This document shows, in pieces, positions 51,596-64,000 of a DNA stretch of 64,000 bases. The position numbers and the translations under genes are program-made. The notes under the pieces are model-generated. The model saw only the letters and a program-made list of their open reading frames with translations, had not been told where the DNA came from and did no database searches. Source of the DNA: Onchocerca volvulus (lineage: Eukaryota > Nematoda > Chromadorea > Rhabditida > Onchocercidae); assembly GCA_000499405.2 (NCBI GenBank), contig HG738137.1, positions 5,332,001-5,396,000 on the forward strand. Reading direction: 5' to 3'. How positions within the stretch are numbered: position 1 is the first letter of the stretch; the number at the start of each line of letters is the position of its first letter.

Positions 51596-54500
51596 CTAAT
51601 TTTTATCAATATTATTTAGTCGTGCAATAAGTTGACGTATGCGTTTTCTTTCTTCATCTGCCTCTGCGCCTAAATTAATTTCGTATTCTTCAAGAATCTG
51701 AAAAGGATGAAATTATAAAAAATACTTCAACATACTTTTTTAAAACAAGTGAAGATAGTAATCTATCTATTGAAATATAAGATGTATCTTAGCTAATTAA
51801 AAAAACATTGCGCTCATTGAGTAGTAAATAGTATTTTCGTATAATCATCATTTCGGGAATTTATAACCTAATGCAAAAACCCAGATCAGTAATTCTAAAA
51901 ACATGAGTAATTAATTATTCAGAACAAAATAAAATTTTAAGCTGAAAATCAATGAAGAAAAATGGAAAAAGTTAGAGAGAACAAAAAGTAAGACAAACAA
52001 ATAAGCTTAATTTAAACAGTTTCTGAAGAAAAACGAACATGAAAGAGATATGACTGAAATAAGAAATGCAGTGAAATAGCAGTGAACGAACCGGGACAAG
52101 ATGTTTGCAAAGCTTTCCATTTCCAGTACGCATTTGAAACAATTTTACCGCTCTATTACGACAGCCAGGTCCTGCATTTGAGCATACATCCGCGAGAATT
52201 AGAACGGTTCGTTGCAGCGTGTACAAACCAGCATCCAACTTATCTAGGTACAATTGTTCAATTTCATCATCAGATAATTTGTTGTTTTGCGCCAGATTAG
52301 CTTGGCGAGCATCAAATCGATCAACACGATCCCTGAATGTTTTAATTATTCGAGATAAATATGTCTATAGATTATTTACTTAAAATGCGTTCAATTGGAT
52401 AGCACATATTTTATTTCAAAAATATATTTATTGCTAATATATAGGGAATTATAAAAATTTTGAATAGAATAGAAACAGAGCTAAAAGTACAAATACGCAA
52501 CTAATTTAATAGAACTATTGGTATTACTATATAACAGAACTTTCTTTTTATTTCAGTCTTCCAATTCAATTGCTTTAACTTAATAAACATAATAAATCGT
52601 AATTAAAAGGGAATTGTTTATTCCTGCATAATAAAAATGATAAAAATCTTAACTGATTCTAGAAACAAAACCTACTGATATTTTAGCACGAGTTCAACTG
52701 CACGGTCGACTTTTTCATATTCATGTTCGTTGAATTTCGAAAAAATCCGATTACGTCCTTCCTCACCACAAGACCTCAATAAAGATGCCAAAACCTGCAA
52801 AATTGTGCATGTACCTATCGTTTATTACGATTTTGGTCATAAAAAAATAGAATAAATTTACCGAACAAACATGCTCTTCATGTTCATCCGGTGTCGAATC
52901 TTTTCTTCTTTGTTTTGATGGAGTTCTCATAAACAGCGGAAAAATTGTTCGCAGACCTAAAAAATACCATCCATAAAGCTTTGGAAGAAGAACATATAAA
53001 CCAGGTAGGAATGAATATCGTGAAATATGACTGGGCAAAAAAAAAAAAGTTGCTAGATGAAGTCATTTAATTCATATTATAAAACATTTTCGTTGAAATA
53101 ATCATTTCCTCGTAATGAGTGATCCAATGTTTACCATTATTAACAAATCTCAAAAGCTCACCGAGAATATCGATGAATTTGACACAGTTGGATTTTCCTT
53201 CTGCACCATTTGTAGCATAATCTAAAACTTTTAGTGCACTTTCACGTGACTGCTTACGCTCCCTGAAAAAAAATGGAGGTTTTCGAAACTACGGTAAAAA
53301 ATAAATTGTGATTGTAAAACAATTTTTGCAAAAGATGAAGATTCATCATAAATCACTCACCTCAGCATAAGATTCATTAATTGAAGGCCTTCACCATCCA
53401 GAAATTTCTGCCTGTTTGGTGCATACATAAGTGCGGCGCATACAGCATTAAACAAGTTTTCCATATGTTCTCGTTCATCTGCACTCCCAGGATCATGACG
53501 CTTGTAAGTGGCCAGAGCCTGAACTTAATTAAATGCACAAAAATTCAAATTTTTTATAAGTTAAAAATCTTAGATCCTATCGACAAATTGCATTTTATCG
53601 ACAATTTTTTTGAATTCACAATACTTTCGCAACCATAGTTTAATAAAACCTACACGAAGCAATAAATCGAAGCCATCAACTTTTTCTGTTAATCGTTTTC
53701 TAGCTAACTCAGTTGATTGCAAAAGTAAAGAAAGCAATTCACTAGCGAACATCTTATTTGCATCCAAAGATCCTCGTTGAGTTCCACGACGAAGAAGCCA
53801 AGCAAACAAACCCTGTTCGACACAAATATCAGCAAAAGATGGACGAAAATCGAGTACCTACAAAAGAGGAGGAAACAAAGGTAAATAGAATCAATTGTCA
53901 GATGACTTAACTTCCCAAGACTATATATATCTATTGTACTCAAAACATTTCCAAATATACAACATTGAAAAGATGATAAATTTCATAACACTGAATAAAT
54001 GTTAAATTTCATAATACTGAATAAATTATATTAAATTCCACTTCTGTTGAAATTGCTAGGTTCTTCAAGTCCAATCACTGTAATCATTATTTTACAGCAA
54101 ATCACCGTTTTGAATTAATTTCTCTCTCTATCATCGCCTGGAAACTAAGTTAGACATTAGTCTGAAAATGCACTGAAAATTGAAAGTAAACAAGTATCTA
54201 AAAATTCACATTTTCTACGACCGACAACGCATTGTGGATCGCATCGGCCTCGTCTTTTACAGTTTCATCCAGACGTTCAATGCTTTGCTGTACTAATGTT
54301 TCAATTAGCTGATCGGCAACCAGCACATCTATTAGTTTCGCTGTGCCATCTTCACCTTCATTCAATGTATCAACATCTGTTAATTCCTTTAAATAACAAC
54401 TGATAAAATTTTGAATGTATCTAAACATTTATTTTAATATTTGAAATCTTGCAAATATTTGTTGATATCTAGCAATAAACAAAGAAAACATTAAATGCAG

Positions 54501-55367
54501 GATTTCTCAATTATAAAACTGCCTAAACTTCGGAAACATAATAAACTCAATTTCAATTAATCTGATATCGTATTGCATTAATTTATTGTTACCTACTAAT
54601 AATCCCTATATATTTTGCACATCAATTTAGAGAAACCTGCAAAAGATTGATGACAGCGGCAACAATATCAGAGTTTTCATGAGCTAATAACTGCAAAAGA
54701 ATAGCTGTTGCGCCATGATCAACAAGCAATTGATATAAATCTGGTTGCGTTGCTAAGGCGTGCATCTCCTTAAACAGCAACATATAATCCATACAGACAA
54801 AATACAAAAAAATATAAATGTTTTCAAAATGAATATGAACCTGTATTGCTTCATTTAATTCAACTTCGCTTTCCATGAACTTTGCTGGCTCGTCTCCATA
54901 TTTGATGCGCATCTCTCGATTTTTCAGACATCGTTTCTCCAGCTAAAAAGCTGAAAATTTCAGAATAAACCAAAACTAATGAGAATAACTAAAATCAAAA
55001 AAAAGTAATGAAGAGCTTAAGTGCAATCGAAACATGACCTGCATAACAATTCGTTTAACAGCTGCTTCATCAACAATTATTGCTTGTGATTCATCCCGCT
55101 CCAATGCTGCCAGAATATCTTCTGGTGTAGTGACTGCCGTAGACATATTTGCAATGTCAATACGAGGTCGCTTCGGTTGAATCTTTAAAGAAACAGCATT
55201 GTTACTAGTCAAGACATCATTCAGCATCCAATCATAAATTGAACAAACATTTCAATTTCAAGAATTAGAGATGGAAAGACAAAAATCCTCAAAATGTAAA
55301 AAAGAATTAAAATCTCCATTACCTCGGTTGTTGCTCGCAGAATCTCTGTTACATCGATGGAAGACAT
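51596..55367 (-). CDS. Beta-catenin-like protein 1 (CTNNBL1), multi-exon
   Basis: CTNNBL1 is an armadillo-repeat nuclear protein associated with the Prp19/CDC5L spliceosome complex. Exons on the minus strand encode in order MSSIDVTEILRATTE (55.36 kb), RPRIDIANM followed by TTPEDILAALERDESQAIIV (55.1 kb), and KNREMRIKYGDEPAKFMESE with VELNEAIQ (54.9 kb). Then come YQLLVDHGATAILLQLLAHE (54.7 kb), LIDVLVADQLIETLVQQSIE (54.3 kb), VLDFRPSFADICVEQGLFAW (53.8 kb) and KMFASELLSLLLQS (53.75 kb). The last exon gives ILEEYEINLGAEADEERKRI and ends RLNNIDKN with TAG at 51598-51596. The start is the ATG at 55365-55367, four bases after a TTTTGCAG acceptor. TBCD lies upstream on the same strand, 647 bp away. 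Not every exon junction was resolved. Confidence 0.92.
53978..54030. repeat. 26-bp tandem duplication in a CTNNBL1 intron
   Basis: Two adjacent copies of AAATTTCATAAYACTGAATA starting at 53978 and 54004, nearly identical. Noncoding. Confidence 0.75.
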
Positions 55368-55371
55368 TACG

Positions 55372-55385
55372 CTGCAAAAAAAAAA
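55372..55385 (-). promoter_or_regulatory. Probable spliced-leader acceptor of CTNNBL1
   Basis: On the minus strand TTTTTTGCAG is followed by CGTA and the initiator ATG. It lies downstream of the TBCD stop on the same strand, so it could be the trans-splice site of a downstream operon gene. Confidence 0.55.
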
Positions 55386-56014
55386 TTATTTGAATCATAG
55401 TCCTTAAAGTTTGCATAATTCCCTCTTAATTTAAGTAACTAACAGCCTTATACAAGAAGCCCATCACTGCCAGAAAGACACATTTCAAGCACTGGCTCCA
55501 TATTTTACACAAAGATTATCCCCTAAAGTTTACCGCCCAAGCTGTTTTTTTTTTCTTTTTGATGCCAATGGTTTCTTGTAAGTAATCCTTAGAAACATTA
55601 GAAGTCATAATAATTGAAGTAACTGATTTGCAACAAAACACTGTAAAGTTTTGCGAAAAAAAAAAAAACATATCCTTTATTTAACATCACATTTATTAAC
55701 TAATAATTTCAGGATAGTAGCATACAGCATCACAGAGACTGAAAACAATGCATGAACTTTTAGATAAAATAAATTAATGAAGATCTGACATCCTGTGCCT
55801 GATAAAACATGAGAGTCACAATTACTCATAACAGAAAGAAAGATACTGCGCTGAAATCTACGATTAAAAGTATACTTTTTTTTTTCATTGTATTTAATCT
55901 ATTTTCACCTCTAAGCATTTTCCGAGAGCATCGAAAATATTAAATTTAAACAAACAATTATTTTAAAAAAAGTTCAGACACAAATAATTATAATTAATAA
56001 ATAATATTCAAATC
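55386..56014. other. Gap between TBCD and CTNNBL1
   Basis: This 0.63-kb stretch lies between two same-strand genes and should hold the TBCD 3' untranslated region. No gene, repeat family or RNA was recognised apart from A and T runs. Confidence 0.55.
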
Positions 56015-59000
56015 TCAAGAAACTACATTTAACTTTTCGGCGACTAAATGGCTAACTTTTACGAAGTACTGCTCATTACCAGTAATGTTCCACTTTGTTT
56101 TTGAAAGTAAATTTAATAATTCCAAACGCTTGTTTCTTTCGTCTTCATTACTGCTGTCACATTCGGAAGCCAAACATTCATAAAGCTGCTCTGCTGCATT
56201 ACGACGCATCACAGGATAACGGGATCGCAAGGTCCGGACAATCTGCAGCATAACAAGTACATTGATTCTCGAACATTAGACTATGTTTGTGAAGCAGCAA
56301 ATTCGCAAATGACCAAGATCAAATAGAATCTGATTAAAAATCGTGAAAAAAAATTGATCATTTAAAGCTAAATTCTATAGGGAAAAATATGTAAATTTAA
56401 GAATAATTAATGAAGAAAGAAACTTACCAATGATGCAGATTTTTGCCAAATCAGACTAGATGAGTTGAAATGCAAGAAACTGCACAGTACTGAAATACAT
56501 ATTCGGATTTTCTGTGCGCTTCCTTTAACTGTAGCTTCCTGCAAAATTAACATTTCATAAACAAACTGATATTACTATAAAGCACCGAAAGGCAATAAAT
56601 TTCATATGATCCATTTCTAAAACCAAGATCTAGAACATAAGCTTTCAATCTACTAAGCCAGTCAAAAATCCTGAACAAAATATAAATAAAGTAGTTAATA
56701 AATAAATATTTCATATCTTAATCTGTAATGTAATCATCTAGTAAGTTTACATTTGATTTCCGAGTGAAGGCAATCATCAACAATTTATAAAGGTACAATA
56801 ATAAATGCATACAATCGCGAGACGATCCACAATTTTTCGAAGAGAAGGAGAAGAATCTGGATCTGCTTCAAAACATTCCAGAAGCTGTGCTGACAAAATC
56901 TGTTCCAGTGTACAAAGCAGAGGTTGAGTTACACGCAACACGCCAGCATTATTGATTAAAATGGATGCAAGACATTGAAGAAAAATTTCCAGTTCCTATA
57001 AATGTGAAAGATTGTTTCCTTTTTAATATAACTGCTTGGTTATTCAAGTTTTATTTAAAAACTGCATCATAGCACAGTTGTTAATAGCGTTAGATTTATT
57101 TATATTCCATTACTAACTAACTTGTCGTGAACCGCGGACATCAGAAATTACTGAAAGCAAAGCATCAGAAGCGCCTCGCATTGTAGACTCCGTGACACCG
57201 CCTAAAAATAGAGCGAATAATTTTGCAAAAATTTCAAAGCGAAAGAAAAAAGATTCAGCAAAAATAGCATCCATAATCTGGCTTTAATATTTACCAGCAG
57301 ATATAATAAATCCACTCAAGGCATAATATCTGTAATAAGAACTCTTCAACAATAAAGCTAGTCGTTTGAAACACGACGGCAATCTCCAGGCAATATTTGA
57401 ACCATTATCCACATAAATTTTTCTAAGAATTTCTTCTTCTTGAATACCTTTTAGCCCTGATTGCAATATTCTCTTCATTACCAAAGCAGCACACTAGAAA
57501 TACGATTAAATTGAAGCAAGCAAGAAACCAAAATAATTTTGTAAATTCTTGCAGAAAAATTGATGATATTTTGTGACATATTACTATACAGAATTGCAAA
57601 ACTTTTTATATTTTAAGAAAACAACCTCACGAGTTGCATCAATTTTCTCGACAGACTGTTGAATTATTTTACAAATCGCTTCGGATATATGACTCGAGCA
57701 ATTTTGTGCCAAAGGCAAAATAACTGCAAATGCCTTCATCGTTTCCTCGCGCAAAACTCTTCCAACATCACCTCGTTTATCCATTGTATAATCGTCCAAA
57801 GAATTAATCAGGCTAAAATATCTCATTTAGGATACAATAACACATGGAAAAGATATATATATATCAGTATAATATAATATAACTTTAAAAAAAATGTAAT
57901 ATATTAGTGTAATAAAAAAAAAGTAGAATAAAATGTACATCCGAAAATTTATAAAATCGAAATCTGAGACAAACCAATCAAGGAGTTCAGCAAAGTTGTC
58001 CAACGATTCAATTCCGACTGATTCAACAATACGTGTAATAGCTTCTACACAAGAACGGCGCCCGTAAGCCCAGGTGGCATCTAATATACTAGACCTAGAA
58101 AGTATACATAATATACCCATCTTATTTATTATCTTGTTCTAAAATTCATTAAGTATAGGAGGTTCATATTAATCAATTTAAAAAAAAGCAAGATGAAAAT
58201 TTACAAAAAAAAAAAAAAAAAAAGCAAAATGAAAAAATGAATGAATGAAAAGCCGCAATGATCAAGATGAAAATGCTTACCCACTGATTGTAAATGTAAG
58301 TGTACGAATAATTTCAGCAGCAAAAGGACCGAATGATGTTGGAAACAGCAATACTTCACTAGGAATCACACTAAGAAGAGCTGCTATCCCTTCTCTTTCT
58401 GATTCCACTTTGGCACCGGTTATCTGCAAATCTAACACTGCAGGTCAAATCCCATTATTATTATGTTTACATGATGTGTTCAAAGTTGAAAAATAAAAGT
58501 ATTATTTCAACTCAAATTTCGGCAATTACATTCAAACCTGAATATAATTTTTCACAATTCTGATAAGCAGATCTCAATAACAAAGAAAGAGACAACACTA
58601 TTCCCTTAGTCCGTTGCTAAATCAATGTTAAATATAAGTAGCATAATATTCCCGAACTAGGTCTTCTAAAGAATCAATTAAATCTTCGAACTAATCTGAG
58701 TATTGAAACTATTTTACCAATATCAAAAAGCAAAATTTTTAAAAAATTCCATGCCTGAGGCAAATAAATTTGACGAATTCGAAGCATCAAAAATTCGACA
58801 CTTGAGTTATCAACGTAAAGTTTAAAGAATGCGGCTCCTGCCTGACATGCTCCTTTCCTAATATCTCCATTTTCGTCGGAAAAATTCAATTCCAAACAAG
58901 AAAGCCAATCCTCAATCTATAAAAAATAAAAAATTTGAAACATATTTTTCGTTGCGAGAATCATTGTTACTGGTTATTTAGGTAGCTTTTTCTTATTACA

Positions 59001-62000
59001 TGATAGCTAGCAGGATTATGTTTAAATTAATCGGACATATGTTTCATGTTATCAGACAGATGTTTCGTTAAGTTTTTTTCTTTTTCTGAAATTCGTTGAA
59101 AAAAAAAATCTGCAATTATCAAGTATTTCAATACAGTAACTATTAACATTGCAAATATGACAAGAAACAAACTGAACAAGCTATCTGATTTGTGTTAACT
59201 TGAAAATGTATACTTTTATGATCTCTCTGGGCATCACAGATGATAGTAATTTGATAAAAATGTTCATAGCTCGTCGCATTAATGTAGAACCTAGTGAGCG
59301 AGTTCTTTTTTTGCATATAGGATAGACCATACTGGGTATTTGCGCAACATTTTCATACAACTCCTTATCCAGTGGCACACCACATTTTTTCAAACTTGAT
59401 AAAGTGGATGCCAATGCAACAACGCCTCCTTGTCGCATAATCAGCGATTCACTGCTGACCAGTGGCACCAACTTTTCAAGGACCTATAAATGGTTCTTTT
59501 TCGTACTTTTTGAAAAACAATCGTTTGTCTTGCAAGACACAAAATCTAAAATTAAAATTTCTTATATAAAGAAAAAAAGAGACCAACATATGCAAAGAAG
59601 TTTTGATACCTGAGCGGAAACAAAATATGGGTCTAAAGCACAAAGACGACCAAGTGCTTCCGCAGATAACAAGCGAATTTCTTCATCCCAATGAATTATC
59701 TATAAAAAAAAGAAAAGAAAAAACTAAAAAACGAAATAAATATTTCAGTAAAACAGAAAGATTAATTTCCTATGTTGCATAACTTCCTACAAACTATTTT
59801 TTTCTAATCCCTTGCAGTTATATTCTCCTTACAATTATTTATAAATGAAACCTTGAAAGATATAAGATGTTCGATAATCGCTCGAGTATACATTGAATAT
59901 TTTGCAATTTTACATGAGATCTCTAAATAAGATTTACAACGTTGTCCAACAGCAAAATAATCAATTTCGGTCAGCACCTCAATGCCATTTGGAAATGTAC
60001 CTTGCCGACCAACATTTTCTTGAAATGCTGCACTAGCAGCCCTGAAAACAACTATATCTTGCTCAATATGCTTATTAAAAATCAAAATATCCTTATCAAC
60101 CCAATATTTCCTTCTTATTCCACTTTTTTAAAATAGATCTTACTTTTTTCAAAATGCAACATATTACAAAATCCATCAGATGCTTTCAAACCTTCACTCA
60201 AACACAACTTCAAGCTTGACCACGCCACAGATGACTAAGCCAAAGTATTTTACAAAATGCGCGCTGAAATATCAAAATCAGCAAAATTTGGACTACGAAC
60301 AAATAAATAAATGTAAGAAATTACCGTCTTACGTTAATTTCTCTATCAAATAATGCCACACAAACAAGGTATGTTGCAATCTGTTCAACATATTTTTTTA
60401 AATCCATTGGACGAAAAGCTCGAGCTAATGACCAACATATATAACAAGCTGCGTCTCGAACACTCGCTCCTAAAGCATGATGTCCTTGCGGTTCTTCAAA
60501 TACCAAGGCCTGGAAATGCAGGAATTAAAAAGAGATAATCATAAAAAACAAAACATAAACACGAATCTTCAAGCCATCCAAACTTAAATATATAATTAAA
60601 TTCCAATCAAAGCAAAAACCACAGTAGGGAAAAAAGTAAATATTAATGATATCAAAAGATATGTGACAAAGATTAAATATACAATTAAATTTCAATCAAA
60701 GCAATAATCACAGTAAGTAAAAAAGTAAATATTAATGATACCAAAGGACATATGATAAAGAATTTCTTCGTAACTAACATTTAAAAGAATTTTCACAACA
60801 TCCAGAAGCCTTTCGAGGGGCAAAAAACCGCGCCTTGAAAGTTCGGCAACTGCCAAACAACCACCATGCCAGGCAGCATAACCAGAGTGTGAATTAAAAT
60901 TAAATTTAATGATATTGTCGAGTACATCGTTTGCAAGATGTTTCGGCAAACGAGATACAATTCGTCCAATACCTTTTGCACCGGTCCAACGTATACCAGT
61001 ATCGCGATCACGCAATGCTTCTAGAATTGTATTTAGGACCACTTCCAACTGTAAAGAAAAATATTAATTTATAATTGATCATACTCTTGATTACCATAAC
61101 CAAATCGCTTTCCCACTGTAAATTTCTTTCCTTCGATCTCTGTGGATGATTTGCGGGAGTAAAAAACAAATCTACTTAAATTCCTAAATTGTCTTATGTT
61201 TTTGCATAAAAATATAAGTCTCAATATTTCCCACAAAAAATATACTTCATACCAACCTTACATCATTCTATCTCATCGTTATAACAGTTTCCTGGAAGTA
61301 AATGCAAAACAATATTACAAGTAATATTAACTTCGTCATATGGGACTTCATAAACTTCGTCTGCAAAACTCTCTACTTCCAAAGCATTGAATTCTTGACA
61401 TTTTGCAAAATTACTATTTTCTGAATCCAGATAACGGTTTCCAATGTCGTAGCGCCACTTTGCAATCTAAATCACAAGAACTAACAGCAATCCACCGATA
61501 AAAAAAAGAGAATTTTTTTACTGAAGTTTTATTGTTTTTGTCCTTAACAAAATAACTTTTATTTAAAGCATTATTCTTGAAATGTAGATTTACAAATATC
61601 AAATACTTACCTTCGGTTTTAAAAATACCATTCCCAATCTCTGAACAACTTTGACCGTTAACTTTTTCACAGTGAAATCTGAATCTTCAAGGTTACCTAG
61701 TTGGCGCAAAGCTTTAAATACTTGATCTGCGACAGTTAATAAATCCTCGCGTTCTCCCTAGAAAAATAAAACCAAACTGCAAAAATACCCAAAAAATTTG
61801 TAATATTTTAGCAGGCGCATCACTGTACGAATACAAACAGTTAACACTCAAGTCCCATGGTTGGTTCATTTGCCCTTATGTAATCAATTCATGAAAAACA
61901 ATGAGCGGTTATATACTATATTCACCTTTTTAAGAATTGCTGCAAGCAAACGGAGACTACCAACGAGTTCACTGTTAGTAGACCATTTACCTTCACAGTT

Positions 62001-63756
62001 TTCAACTGTCGAAATACATGGATCTATCAATTTCTTCAAATATTTTTTGCGCGCATCTTCACGGGATACTATCAATGAAAGTAACAAAGCAGAAGAATGC
62101 TAAAAGATTTTCATTGCTTCAAAACTTTATCAGCCAAAACTTTTAAAGAACCAAAAAGAGAAGAAGACTATAAATTCCTTTTCTTCAATACACTGAAAAA
62201 AGCTTAATTTTTTTATTGATTTTTTCAAGAAAATCTCACTTTTCAAAAAATTCTATATGCATCATACCTGGCATCTATCAGTATTTAGATACAGATATGG
62301 TAATGCAGCAGTGATTATTCTCTCCAACATATTACGACCATTTTTAGTTTCAAATTTGTTCAAATCAAATGGATTTTTGCATAAGATCACCATCCAAAGT
62401 AGAAGTATATATTGAGAATCCATATCCATCGTAGAATCAGAATACCGTTCTAGTGACGAAAGTACTTTCTCCATATATTTCATCTTGAAAACCACAGAAA
62501 TACTTCGTAAAGATTTTTTTTTTTTTAATGATCGAATTTGATACATTTTTATTACTTTCTTTTACATGATTCGCTAATTCTATCAATAAAGAAACATAAC
62601 GACAGGTAAATAAGAAATAACTAAATAAATTAGCAAAAAAAAAAATTCAAACTTTGAGAGAAAAAAAATCATAGTTTAAAAAAAATATTTTCAATAGTTT
62701 CAAATAAAGAAAAATTTTTTCCTGCTTACGGTTTCAGAAAAATAAGGATTTTTTTAAACGTAATCGTTATGAACGCTTACTTCGTGAGGTAGCAATGACA
62801 GGAACACTTTGTACCCTCTAACTTTCGATATATGTGCTAGCAATTTAAATGCCACGTTTGATACATCATCGAACCTTCAAGAGATGCAATTTGAAGTATA
62901 AGTACTTTTGACACATAAAATCAGAATGAACAAGAAAAGAAAAAAAAGAAACAAACACTTGGTATCTTTTTATGTTTCCTATAGCACAATATGAACCGGT
63001 TAGAAAACTGAAATCAGAATTTCATAAAACTGATTAAAAGAATCTTACTTTATCTGCCCACTTTCAAGCAATTTTATATGTATTAGCAGCTTATTTATCA
63101 TGCTTTCTATAAAAGGATCAAGTAAGCTGGGCTGTTCTTGATATAGATCAAGCAGATATCGAAACCTGAAAAGTTAGAATTTCAAGAAAAACATATTCTC
63201 AAGTGAAATTTACGAAGCATTATCCAAAATAAAGAGAAATAAAAGACTCCAGACAATTCAAAAGTTCTCCTTATTCGTACCCTAGATATAAAGATAAATT
63301 CTTAAGCCCTCAAGCTCTTGATAATAGTTTTCTTGTGTTAATGTACTTCACTGCATCTAAACTATATAATTATCATTATCACAAAACAATCTTCATCTTT
63401 AAAAGTCACTAGAAAAAAAATCTGTACCTAACTTGACATAAGTAACTAGAAGGGTCCGTAGAGTTAGGTAGACCATACAATTTCTTGTAAATTATTTGAT
63501 TGGTTTTAAACACCTCACAGATTTTTATTACGGTTTAAGCAACATGTGATGAACTGTTGAATAAAAATAACCTTTCATAACGACTTTCTGTATCATGTTG
63601 ACTGCTTGCAAACGAAGGTATACCATCAATAATAGTAAATATTTCTTGCCGATGGGCTTCAGCAAATGTTTTCTGTGACTCTAAAACACCATCTTGTATC
63701 AGTGAATCAACAAGGGATAAACCAGGCACCACATTCAGTAGCACTTTTTCCTGCAT
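56015..63756 (-). CDS. Tubulin-specific chaperone D (tubulin folding cofactor D), multi-exon
   Basis: TBCD is a HEAT-repeat protein that takes beta-tubulin in the folding pathway and helps assemble the tubulin heterodimer. Exons on the minus strand run in family order. The start is MQEKVLLNVVPGLSLVDSLI (ATG at 63754-63756). Next are NVAFKLLAHISKVRGYKVFL (62.85 kb), YILLLWMVILCKNPFDLNKF (62.4 kb), and RDTGIRWTGAKGIGRIVSRL with YAAWHGGCLAVAELSRRGFL (60.85-61.0 kb). Then come GASVRDAACYICWSLARAF and VALFDREINVRR (60.35-60.48 kb), and AASAAFQENVGRQGTFPNGI followed by DYFAVGQR (60.0 kb). The C-terminal exon reads RYPVMRRNAAEQLYECL and stops at 56017-56015. The strongly conserved WHGGCLA and FQENVGRQGTFP motifs make the identity secure. 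The gene looks complete; not all of its roughly 25 exons were mapped. Confidence 0.93.
60584..60761. repeat. 89-bp tandem duplication in a TBCD intron
   Basis: Two adjacent copies of about 89 bases start at 60584 and 60673. Both begin TTAAATAT and contain AAAAAGTAAATATTAATGAT. They differ at around ten positions. The second copy ends a few bases inside the donor at about 60780. Confidence 0.85.
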
Positions 63757-63757
63757 T

Positions 63758-63769
63758 CTGAAATTATTG
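63758..63769 (-). promoter_or_regulatory. Probable spliced-leader acceptor of TBCD
   Basis: On the minus strand CAATAATTTCAG is followed by a single A and then the initiator ATG. With no room for a leader, this is most simply a trans-splice acceptor. Confidence 0.6.
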
Positions 63770-64000
63770 TATTGAAAGAGAAGCAATATTATGTCACTAT
63801 ATGATTATTTCTCAATCATTTAGCTTTTTAGCCTTTTATTATTCTAATTTTCTTTTTACTAATTCGAAAATGAATCGATGCAACAGAAGATGAATGATTG
63901 ATTTAATGATCAATGAATGATTAAGCCACGAGTTAAAAAATAACTGACTCATTAAACAGAAATAAATGATCCAAGGCCAAAAAAAGCCCTAATCCTATTG
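63770..64000. other. Upstream flank of TBCD
   Basis: AT-rich sequence upstream of TBCD, with TGATTGATTTAATGATCAATGA-like short palindromic repeats near 63.9 kb. It probably includes promoter sequence. No gene was seen. Confidence 0.4.

Overview
The window reads as nuclear DNA of a nematode, most likely a filarial one (family Onchocercidae). It is about 30-35% GC. Exons are short and introns carry nematode-type acceptors (TTTCAG). Several start codons sit a few bases behind such an acceptor with no exon upstream, as expected for spliced-leader trans-splicing. One intron carries decayed fragments of Wolbachia-like bacterial genes. The species cannot be fixed from the sequence.

Layout: 1-5.4 kb has no recognisable gene. 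At 5.4-10.8 kb (minus) is COG3, a Golgi tethering subunit. At 11.7-13.9 kb (minus) is TRAP-alpha (SSR1), an ER translocon subunit, resolved into seven exons and 270 residues. From 13.9 to 23.3 kb lies a long stretch without an intact gene; it holds scattered coding-like but broken segments. At 23.3-32.4 kb (plus) is a large zinc-finger gene resembling scribbler/ZNF608/ZNF609. 32.4-37.6 kb is 3' flank and intergenic. At 37.6-50.8 kb (plus) is a complete unconventional myosin VI, resolved into 30 exons and 1240 residues. At 51.6-55.4 kb (minus) is CTNNBL1, and at 56.0-63.8 kb (minus) is tubulin folding cofactor D (TBCD).

The genes are housekeeping functions: secretory traffic (TRAP-alpha, COG3, myosin VI), pre-mRNA splicing (CTNNBL1), tubulin folding (TBCD) and a transcriptional cofactor. 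TRAP-alpha/COG3 and TBCD/CTNNBL1 are same-strand neighbours 0.6-0.9 kb apart and may be co-transcribed pairs.

The main unexpected content is in the 2.38-kb myosin VI intron at 45280-47659. It contains a broken penicillin-binding protein 2 (mrdA), the first 39 codons of dnaK in opposite orientation, and a degenerate tRNA-Met with encoded CCA: a nuclear Wolbachia transfer. Other points are a myosin VI intron with AT-AG ends, a GC-AG intron, a microRNA-precursor-like hairpin in a zinc-finger gene intron, and several tandem duplications.
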